From Bacteroidota bacterium (GTDB lineage Bacteria > Bacteroidota > Bacteroidia > Bacteroidales > Paludibacteraceae): a stretch of 41,373 nucleotides of DNA. Shown in pieces: positions 34,747 through 41,373 of the stretch. Both the position numbers and the translations under genes were made by a program. The first letter of the stretch is position 1. Each line of letters starts with the position of its first letter. The notes beneath the pieces are model-generated. The model had not been told where the DNA came from. It saw only the letters and a list, made by a program, of their open reading frames with translations, and ran no database searches. The DNA is taken from contig JAUZOM010000010.1 in the NCBI GenBank assembly GCA_030706465.1, positions 1-41,373 on the forward strand, read 5' to 3'.

Positions 34747-36168
34747 ATGATTATGAATCGTTACAATTTAATAATGGTATTAATTCTCTGGAGTATATCC
34801 ACCTATGGAATTGATATTCATGTTAAAGGTAAGGTTACTGTATATCCTGCACCTGCTGGAGAGACACTTTCTGGGGATTATCATGTTTCTGTTAATGGAA
34901 TTAATATACCTGTTTACCTGACAAAGGTTGCGCGTGCCAATCAGGGGCAAAGAGAAATTTCCGCAAATTACTATGATACGGCCGCTTTCGCATTTTTTGA
35001 CATGCTGGGTAAGGTTAATGTTACGGTAACTATCCCTGGGACTGTAAATACTGCGAAGATATTGCCATCATCGTTAGGAATTAAATATGTTATCAGAAGA
35101 AATTCACTTACGTTTACCATTACTTCACCCGGGAATTTGACTGTGGAAATCAATGGAAAATGTGTGCGATCGCTGCATATTTTTGCTAACCCTTTTGATA
35201 TTGACGCTCCCCGTCCTGATGATCCCAATATAATATATTTCGGTCCTGGCATTCATGAGATCAGTCATTTGGTGGTGGGTGACAACAAAACGCTTTATAT
35301 CGCAGGAGGCGCTATACTTCATGCCGTAATCAGAACAGAAGAAAAAAATAATAGTCACGGTGAATATCCACCTTCTATAGAGTTACTAGGACAAAACATT
35401 AAGGTATGTGGTCGAGGAATTATCGATGGAACTAACTGTAGGACCCATTCCAGAAACATGATTTTTATCCATGGCCGTAATATAAAATTGGAAGGGATCA
35501 TCCTGCGTGATGCCAGTATGTGGACAGTCCCGATCCGCCGATCCGATCATGTTGTGGTCAATAACATCAAACTTTTTGGTTATAGAAGTAATTCTGACGG
35601 AATAGATATCTGTAATAGTCGTGATGTAACGGTAGAAAACTGTTTTATCCGTACTTCCGACGACTTAATTGTTGTCAAGACTGATAAAGGGCAGGGGATG
35701 TCCAGTAACATTGTTGCTAGGGGATGCGTACTTTGGAATCAGTTTGCACATGCGCTTAGCATTGGAGCAGAGGTTAGTGAAGATGTTAACAATGTTTTGT
35801 TCACTGATTGTGATATCATTCATGACCGGGGGAGGGAATGGTCGCTGAGGATTTTTCAGTGCAATTCTGCCAGGATAAGCAATGTACACTTCGAGAATAT
35901 TCGAATTGAAGAAGCACATAAATGTATATCCTTATGGATAGGCAAAGCTGTGTGGTCGAGTGATTCTGAGCGGGGACATATCCGGGGAGTCGTATTTAAA
36001 AATATCTATGCATCAGGTTCTCCTCTCACTGTTTCACTGGTTGGAATCGATGAAGGCCATGCCATTAATGACGTGCTTTTTCAAAATGTTTTGCTCAATG
36101 GCAAGGCTCTATCTCGTGATGAAGTGAAGGCAAATGATTTCGTAAAAAAAATGGTTATAAGACCCTGA
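34747..36168 (+). CDS. GH28-like right-handed beta-helix glycosidase
   Basis: A polygalacturonase-type protein of GH28 or a close beta-helix family, predicted to hydrolyse galacturonic acid or a related linkage. A short signal peptide spans residues 1-21 (ends TYGID). An N-terminal beta-sandwich of about 140 residues precedes the helix, which starts near 155 (NIIYFGPGIHEI, LYIAGGAILHA). The GH28 motifs are present in adapted form: NSDGID with D284 (usually NTDG), TSDDL with D305 and D306, and AHALSIGAE with H335 (usually GHG). The RxK motif is not seen, and the DGIDICNSRDVTVENC pattern shows the stacked coils. Specificity may therefore differ from pectin galacturonases. 473 residues, complete; start ATG 34747 or 34753. 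Likely co-transcribed with GH38, 31 bases downstream. Confidence 0.82.
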   Translation: MIMNRYNLIMVLILWSISTYGIDIHVKGKVTVYPAPAGETLSGDYHVSVNGINIPVYLTKVARANQGQREISANYYDTAAFAFFDMLGKVNVTVTIPGTVNTAKILPSSLGIKYVIRRNSLTFTITSPGNLTVEINGKCVRSLHIFANPFDIDAPRPDDPNIIYFGPGIHEISHLVVGDNKTLYIAGGAILHAVIRTEEKNNSHGEYPPSIELLGQNIKVCGRGIIDGTNCRTHSRNMIFIHGRNIKLEGIILRDASMWTVPIRRSDHVVVNNIKLFGYRSNSDGIDICNSRDVTVENCFIRTSDDLIVVKTDKGQGMSSNIVARGCVLWNQFAHALSIGAEVSEDVNNVLFTDCDIIHDRGREWSLRIFQCNSARISNVHFENIRIEEAHKCISLWIGKAVWSSDSERGHIRGVVFKNIYASGSPLTVSLVGIDEGHAINDVLFQNVLLNGKALSRDEVKANDFVKKMVIRP

Positions 36169-36199
36169 ATTAAATTATAGTATAAACGTATGTATAAGT

Positions 36200-39100
36200 A
36201 TGATGAAAAAACAAATTTATTTGATTTCCGTTGCGCTACTTTTTTCAATGGCACTCAAGGCCCAACCCACAGAAAAACGAGAAAAGTATGATATTTCAAG
36301 GGACAAAGTTTTATATACCATTGGCTATGCTCATTTAGATACCGAATGGAATTGGGATTATCCCACTACCATTAATGAGTATATTAAAAACATTATGGAA
36401 GAGAACTTTTATTTATTTGAAAAGTATCCCGACTACGTATTTAATTTTACCGGTTCCCGAAGGTATCGGATGATGAAGGAATATTATCCTGAATTATATA
36501 AAAAGGTAAAGCAATATGTTCAACAGGGAAGGTGGTGTATTTCAGGTTCTTCTGTAGACGAAGGTGAAGTAAATATTTCTTCATCGGAATCAATTATCCG
36601 TCAGGTACTTTATGGAAATAATTATTTTAGAAAAGAGTTTGGCACTGAAAGCAAGGATTATTTGTTGCCCGATTGTTTTGGTTTTTTGGCAAATATGCCT
36701 TCTATTTGGAATCATTGTGGATTATTAGGTTTTTCTACACAGAAACTTGGTTGGCATTCCGCAGTAGGTATTCCTTTTAATGTGGGAGTATGGAATGGCC
36801 CTGACGGAAAAGGAATTATTGCAGCATTAAATGCTACAAGTTATGTGGGCAAGGTGGTCCCCAGGCTCGATCGGGACAGTACATGGAATGAAAGGCTCGA
36901 AAACAATACTAAACAATATGGTATATCATTTGATTACCGTTACTATGGCGTTGGCGACAAAGGAGGAGCGCCAAGGGAAATCGATGTGAAAAATGTATCT
37001 GGCAGTCTTCATAATACCGTCAGTAAGTTCAAGGTTGTCTTAACTTCGTCCGATCAAATGTATAAAGACATAACTCCCGAATTACGCAAAAAACTTCCTG
37101 TATACTCGGGCGATTTATTACTGATAGAGCATAGCGCCGGTTCTATGACTTCGGAAGCTTACATGAAACGGATCAATCGCAAAAATGAACTTCTCGCCCA
37201 GACAGCAGAACAGGTTGCATCAATTGCCGATTGGCTGGGAGGAGCCTCGTATCCTGCCGAAAAGCTGAATAATGCATGGGAGCTTGTATTGGGAAGCCAA
37301 TTTCATGATATTCTCCCGGGTACAGCCATTCCAAAAGCCTACGAATATGCTTGGAACGATGAATTTATTGCAGCCAATGGTTTTTCCGAAGTATTAAAAA
37401 ACTCGGTAAGTGCAATTTCAAGCGGATTAAACACTCAAACTAATGGAAGGACAATAGTTGTCTATAACCCTGTTGCGATAAACCGTGAGGATCTTGTAAC
37501 CGCAGAATTAGAATATACTCTATTGCCAGTTAATATTAAAGTATTCGATCAGAAAGGTAATGCACTGCCTACTCAAATCATTGAAAAAGAAGTAAATAAG
37601 TTGAAATTTATATTCTTGGCAAAAGTTCCTTCTGTTGGCCTTGCTGTTTTTGATGTTCGCCCAACTACAGAAAAATCAGATCAGGCTTCTTTATTGGCAG
37701 TGACTAACAGATCTATAGAAAATGAATTTTACAAAATAACCTTTACAACTAATGGGGACATCGCAAGTATTTTAGACAAGAAATCCTCTAAAAAACTGTT
37801 ATCAAAACCAGCGGGTCTTGAATTTTTAAACGAACAACCATTGATCTATCCGGCTTGGAATATGTATTGGAAAGATCGGAAAAATCCTCCCATTGGATAT
37901 TTAAATCAGGATCCATCCTTTAGGATTATCGAACAAGGCCCTGTACGTGTTGCCCTTGAGGTTAAACGCAAAGGTTTGAACTCGGAAATTGACCAGATTG
38001 TGAGCCTTTCAACCGGAGAAGCCGGCAAACGCATAGAAGTGACAAATAAAGCAGATTGGCAATCAACCGGAGTAAGCTTAAAAGCTTCCTTTCCGCTTAC
38101 CGCAAGCAATGAGTTGGCTACTTACAATCTGGGCGTTGGAACTATTCAAAGAGACAATAATAATGAAAATAAATTTGAAGTGCCATCAAAAGAATGGTTT
38201 GACCTTACCGACAAGTCAGGCACTTATGGAATATCCATTCTGGAAGATTGCAAATTTGGATCAGACAAGCCTGACGATAATACACTACGTTTAACTCTGC
38301 TATATACGCCGGATACAAAGAATGTACATGGCCATAACGAACAAAATTCTCAGGATTGGGGTATTCATGATTTTAAATATGCCATATATGGACATAAAGG
38401 TAATTGGAGCACAGGACTTACACCATGGCAGGGGGAATTTTTGAATCAGCCATTATTAGCCTTTGAAGTTCCAAAGCATAATGGAAAATTAGGTAAAAAT
38501 GTTTCATTACTCAGCATTAGTTCGCCGCAGGTGGGATTAATGGCTTTTAAAAAGATGGAAGGGGGAGATTATTATATTGTTCGTGTTAATGAGCTGTTGG
38601 GTAAGGATGCCAAAAATATTAGTATAAATTTTCCGGGCAAAATTGCCGATGCATACGAAGTCAATGGCCAGGAACAAAAAATAGGCAAAGCCGATTTTGC
38701 AAACGGTAAGTTGAATTTTGATATCACCCATTATACCATTCGCAGTTTTGCCGTAAAGTTTGCCCCAGCTTCTAATTCGTTGAAGAAGCCTGTCCAGCTA
38801 CCTGTTGATTTACCATATAACCAGGATGTCATGAGTTTCGATAATAACCGGTCTGACGGAATGTTTGCAGATGGTGCTGCTCTGCCTGCAGAATTAATCC
38901 CCGGTGAAATAATCAGTGAAGATATTAAATTTAAAATGGGGAATACGGCTGACGAACAAGACAATGTGGTGAGCTGCAAAGGTCAGAAGTTAAATCTTCC
39001 GGCTGGCAATTATACCAAATTGTATCTGTTAGCTTCTTCAGCACAAGACACCAGTGGAAATTTCATAATTGATGGGCAAAGCAATAACCTTAAGATTCAA

Positions 39101-39445
39101 AATTGGACTGGTTATATCGGGCAGTTTTATAACCGTGAATTTGCACTTGACCAGTTGACTGTTACAGGTATTGATAGTCCATTTTCAAAGATGGATAATA
39201 TTGCCTGGTTTGCTTCTCACCGTCATATTGGATATCCGACGAAGAATGATGCTTATCAGTATTGCTATATGTACAAATACGTAATCAATCTGCCTAAAGG
39301 GGCCAAAAGTCTGACTCTTCCGGTAAACAACAAGATTAAAGTATTTGCAATTACTGTCGCTGAAAATGGCAATGATAATATAAAGGTTTTACAACCCTTG
39401 TACGATGATTTTAAGAACAATAAGCCTGTGCAGTTAAGAAATTAA
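36200..39445 (+). CDS. Secreted GH38 alpha-mannosidase
   Basis: A retaining, zinc-dependent alpha-mannosidase. A signal peptide spans residues 1-21 (ends LKAQP). The catalytic barrel covers about 35-320, with zinc ligands H45 and D47 in AHLDTEWNW, the nucleophile D158 in LPDCFGF, and zinc ligand H369 in QFHDILPGTA. A helical bundle and the GH38 C-terminal beta-sandwiches follow (about 400-860). A further C-terminal region of about 200 residues (from about 870) has a jelly-roll look and is probably a carbohydrate-binding domain. At 1081 residues it is at the long end for bacterial GH38. It is the strongest single clue in the locus that alpha-linked mannose is part of the substrate. Start ATG 36200, with ATG 36203 as an alternative. 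Complete. Confidence 0.93.
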   Translation: MMKKQIYLISVALLFSMALKAQPTEKREKYDISRDKVLYTIGYAHLDTEWNWDYPTTINEYIKNIMEENFYLFEKYPDYVFNFTGSRRYRMMKEYYPELYKKVKQYVQQGRWCISGSSVDEGEVNISSSESIIRQVLYGNNYFRKEFGTESKDYLLPDCFGFLANMPSIWNHCGLLGFSTQKLGWHSAVGIPFNVGVWNGPDGKGIIAALNATSYVGKVVPRLDRDSTWNERLENNTKQYGISFDYRYYGVGDKGGAPREIDVKNVSGSLHNTVSKFKVVLTSSDQMYKDITPELRKKLPVYSGDLLLIEHSAGSMTSEAYMKRINRKNELLAQTAEQVASIADWLGGASYPAEKLNNAWELVLGSQFHDILPGTAIPKAYEYAWNDEFIAANGFSEVLKNSVSAISSGLNTQTNGRTIVVYNPVAINREDLVTAELEYTLLPVNIKVFDQKGNALPTQIIEKEVNKLKFIFLAKVPSVGLAVFDVRPTTEKSDQASLLAVTNRSIENEFYKITFTTNGDIASILDKKSSKKLLSKPAGLEFLNEQPLIYPAWNMYWKDRKNPPIGYLNQDPSFRIIEQGPVRVALEVKRKGLNSEIDQIVSLSTGEAGKRIEVTNKADWQSTGVSLKASFPLTASNELATYNLGVGTIQRDNNNENKFEVPSKEWFDLTDKSGTYGISILEDCKFGSDKPDDNTLRLTLLYTPDTKNVHGHNEQNSQDWGIHDFKYAIYGHKGNWSTGLTPWQGEFLNQPLLAFEVPKHNGKLGKNVSLLSISSPQVGLMAFKKMEGGDYYIVRVNELLGKDAKNISINFPGKIADAYEVNGQEQKIGKADFANGKLNFDITHYTIRSFAVKFAPASNSLKKPVQLPVDLPYNQDVMSFDNNRSDGMFADGAALPAELIPGEIISEDIKFKMGNTADEQDNVVSCKGQKLNLPAGNYTKLYLLASSAQDTSGNFIIDGQSNNLKIQNWTGYIGQFYNREFALDQLTVTGIDSPFSKMDNIAWFASHRHIGYPTKNDAYQYCYMYKYVINLPKGAKSLTLPVNNKIKVFAITVAENGNDNIKVLQPLYDDFKNNKPVQLRN

Positions 39446-39519
39446 TAACAGTCAATTTAAAAGGTTATGTTGATTTTAAGGGGAATGGGATATTTATAAA
39501 AATTGAGGGCCGGTTCCCC

Positions 39520-40029
39520 ATAATTCCACCGGTAAAGTAATTCAAGAAAGGGGAGATAATCGGGAGATAATCAATATGCTTTCGTTGGTGGGGAGGGTAC
39601 AATGCGTATCTATTCTTATCCGGAACTCAGTGCGTTGGGTGAACTCAAATTCGATCTTCCTCCAAATTGGCCAAGAACTCCGGGTAGAATTTGGTCCAAT
39701 ATTATCTTCTAACCAGCAGGTTTCCTTTATCGATACATAATACAAACAATGGACTTTCTTAACTTTCCTGGTGTAAAGAGAGATAATTGGAGTTACGGAG
39801 CCCTGTATGACTATGGGGCTTGGAAGAGATCAGTAATCCATGATGAATAGTTACGCCTTATTCGCTTTAAACGTGGATGTAAATTGAAAAATAGTAAAAC
39901 TGGCTTTTATCCAGATAACTTTTTCTTACAGTTGATCTTTGAGTTGAACATGTGGCTATCGATGTTTTTTATACCGGCAATAGTGACAAAAAATATAATT
40001 TACTGTTGATGGATGGAACGCATCGGTAG
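39520..40029 (+). pseudogene. Decayed gene of an unrecognised secreted protein family
   Basis: Between GH38 and the last GH43 there are protein-like pieces in broken frames. From 39563 one frame reads YAFVGGEGTMRIYSYPELS, DLPPNWPRTPGRIW, a TAA at 39710, PAGFLYRYIIQTMDFLNFPG and NWSYGALYDYGAW, then TAG 39848. A different frame further on reads AIDVFYTGNSDKKYN and LLLMDGTHR, to TAG 40027. At least one frameshift, one internal stop and an 11-base duplication are present. The pattern recalls conserved uncharacterised secreted proteins found with sugar-degradation genes in Bacteroidota, but I cannot name the family. Nothing else is evident in 39446-39520 or in 40030-40105. Confidence 0.6.
39551..39572 (+). 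repeat. 11-base tandem duplication that breaks a reading frame
   Basis: The unit GGGAGATAATC occurs twice in direct succession (39551-39561 and 39562-39572). Removing one copy joins an upstream stretch (TGKVIQERGDN) in frame with the protein-like stretch that follows. Eleven is not a multiple of three, so this duplication is a likely lesion in the decayed gene described next. Confidence 0.85.
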
Positions 40030-40105
40030 TTAAAAAACGAATGCCACTAGGTAATTGGATATAGATTTGATTCGAATAAACCATTAAAAAGTAAAAAGTA
40101 ACAGA

Positions 40106-41373
40106 ATGAAAAACCTTAATGTATTTTTCTCGGCAGTTAGCTTTATACTAGTTGTAAGTTATTCAAACGTAAATGCTAGTGAGAAGGTTACGGAACAAGG
40201 CCCTGGTAAGAAAAAACCTTCTACCAGTGGAAACCCTTTCATAACCAGTATGTATACGGCAGATCCGTCTGCCCATGTATGGTCGGATGGGCGACTTTAT
40301 GTTTATCCTTCCCGTGATATGGATCCGCCTAAAGGGTGTGACTTAATGGACAAATATCATGCATATTCAACAGCCGATATGGTAAATTGGAGAGACGAAG
40401 GAGAGATCCTTAACGCCAGTCAGGTATCATGGGGCAGGCCGGAAGGTGGTTTTATGTGGGCTCCGGATTGCGCCTATAAAAATGGCACATACTATTTCTA
40501 CTTTCCTCATCCCAGTGGAACTGATTGGAATCATACTTGGAAAATAGGGGTTGCAACAAGCAAGAAACCCGCCAGTGAATTTAAATCTGTCGGATATATA
40601 CAAGGTCTTAGTGGTAAGGCAATGATTGATCCTGCTGTATTTGTTGACACCGATGGCAAGGCTTATTTCTATTATGGCGGTGGTGGAGTTTGCCAGGGTG
40701 GGAAACTAAAAGGGAATATGGTAGAAATTGATGGAGAAATGCAGAATATGACCGGTTTAGTAGATTTCCATGAGGCTACATGGGTATTTAAAAGAAATGG
40801 GATTTATTATTTAACCTATGCTGATAATAATCCGAAAGTCAACCAGTTGAGATATGCAACAAGCTCTAGTCCCTTGGGGCCATGGCAATATCATGGAGTA
40901 TACTTAGATCCAACAGGTTGTGATACAAGCCATGGCTCTATAGTAGAATATAAGGGTCAGTGGTATGCTTTTTACCATAATAAGGCGATTTCTGGAAGAG
41001 GGAATTTAAGATCAATATGTGTAGATCGTTTGGAATTTAATGAAGACGGAACTTTAAAAAAGGTTATCCAAACAACAACTGGTGTACCTTCCGTAGGACC
41101 TGCCCCTGCCCCAAATCCCAAAACGGCTATATATCAAGCTGAAAATGCTGCTCTGGGGAATGGAGCAACTATTGAAAAAAATACTGCTGCTTCGAGAGGT
41201 AAGAGTATTACAAATTTACAAATAACTAATTCTTATTTACAATTTAACAAAGTAAAAGCTAGCAAGAGCGGCCGAACTACTATAGATATCTGTCATGCTG
41301 GGGTTGCTAATGCAAAAATAAGATTAACAGTAAATAATGTTGATTATTCGTTTCTGAATACATTATCTACCGG
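40106..41373 (+). CDS. GH43 glycosidase with C-terminal CBM6, cut by the window end
   Basis: A five-bladed propeller enzyme of GH43 (arabinofuranosidase/xylosidase type), open at the 3' end. The start is ATG 40106. A signal peptide spans about residues 1-27 (ends VNASE). Catalytic residues are visible: general base D53 in YTADPSAHVW, second aspartate D175 in MIDPAVFVD, and the acid E223 in FHEATWVFKRNGIYY. The propeller ends near residue 325. From about 341 a CBM6-like domain begins (AIYQAENAALGNGATIEKN) and is incomplete. 422 codons are seen. Unlike the GH43 at 27645, its three catalytic positions are all kept. It probably removes arabinose or xylose groups in the same pathway. Confidence 0.9.
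   Translation, partial: MKNLNVFFSAVSFILVVSYSNVNASEKVTEQGPGKKKPSTSGNPFITSMYTADPSAHVWSDGRLYVYPSRDMDPPKGCDLMDKYHAYSTADMVNWRDEGEILNASQVSWGRPEGGFMWAPDCAYKNGTYYFYFPHPSGTDWNHTWKIGVATSKKPASEFKSVGYIQGLSGKAMIDPAVFVDTDGKAYFYYGGGGVCQGGKLKGNMVEIDGEMQNMTGLVDFHEATWVFKRNGIYYLTYADNNPKVNQLRYATSSSPLGPWQYHGVYLDPTGCDTSHGSIVEYKGQWYAFYHNKAISGRGNLRSICVDRLEFNEDGTLKKVIQTTTGVPSVGPAPAPNPKTAIYQAENAALGNGATIEKNTAASRGKSITNLQITNSYLQFNKVKASKSGRTTIDICHAGVANAKIRLTVNNVDYSFLNTLST

Noticed and set aside
1-41373. CRISPR arrays, tRNA or rRNA genes, insertion sequences, phage genes and PUL regulators
   Set aside because: No regularly spaced repeats, no transposase or integrase motifs, no tRNA-like or rRNA-like stretch, and no HTCS or ECF-sigma/anti-sigma gene were found.

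Overview
The window reads as one large, strictly plus-strand polysaccharide utilization locus (PUL) from a Bacteroidota genome. The evidence is a SusC/RagA TonB-dependent transporter with a SusD-like lipoprotein, many secreted glycoside hydrolases, lipoproteins with acidic residues after the lipobox cysteine, AT-rich spacers with weak ribosome binding sites, and a type IX secretion (T9SS) C-terminal sorting domain on one enzyme. The T9SS tag suggests an organism outside the classical gut Bacteroides, such as a free-living or environmental Bacteroidales. The species cannot be named from the sequence.

Layout. (1) 1-14.7 kb, upstream enzyme block: a fused acetylesterase / alpha-beta hydrolase / DUF4861 protein with a frameshift, a coding remnant, a 1315-residue GH3, a GH31, a GH3 piece lacking its catalytic barrel, a GH63-like alpha-glycosidase and a truncated SASA acetylesterase. 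(2) 15.2-17.4 kb: a GH99-like enzyme with a PA14 domain, then a broken polysaccharide deacetylase (17.4-17.9 kb). (3) 18.0-26.0 kb, uptake core: SusC, SusD, a WbsX/GH99-like lipoprotein, a FISUMP lipoprotein and a small unknown lipoprotein, closed by a clear hairpin terminator. (4) 26.4-31.6 kb: a second GH99-like enzyme, a GH43 (4-base overlap) with a frameshifted end, and a GH2. (5) 31.7-39.4 kb: a DUF5010/tectonin protein carrying a T9SS tag, a GH28-like beta-helix enzyme and a GH38 alpha-mannosidase. (6) 39.5-41.4 kb: a decayed gene, then a GH43-CBM6 enzyme that runs off the window.

How the parts fit. Surface proteins (SusD, the lipoproteins, the T9SS-exported protein) would bind and first cleave a branched, acetylated heteroglycan. 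SusC would import the pieces, and periplasmic GH3, GH31, GH63-like, GH2, GH43, GH38 and GH28 enzymes plus esterases would trim them. GH38 together with several GH99-like barrels points to alpha-mannose or a related alpha-linked sugar. GH28 points to a uronic acid, and GH43, GH3 and GH31 to arabinose, xylose or glucose side groups. The substrate is inferred, not shown.

Two things stand out. Four different barrels of the GH99 / WbsX / DUF5010 type sit in one locus, each with a different export route and a different variant of the paired acidic motif. There is also widespread gene decay confined to accessory enzymes, with the SusC/D core intact. No regulator, tRNA, rRNA, CRISPR array or transposase was seen.
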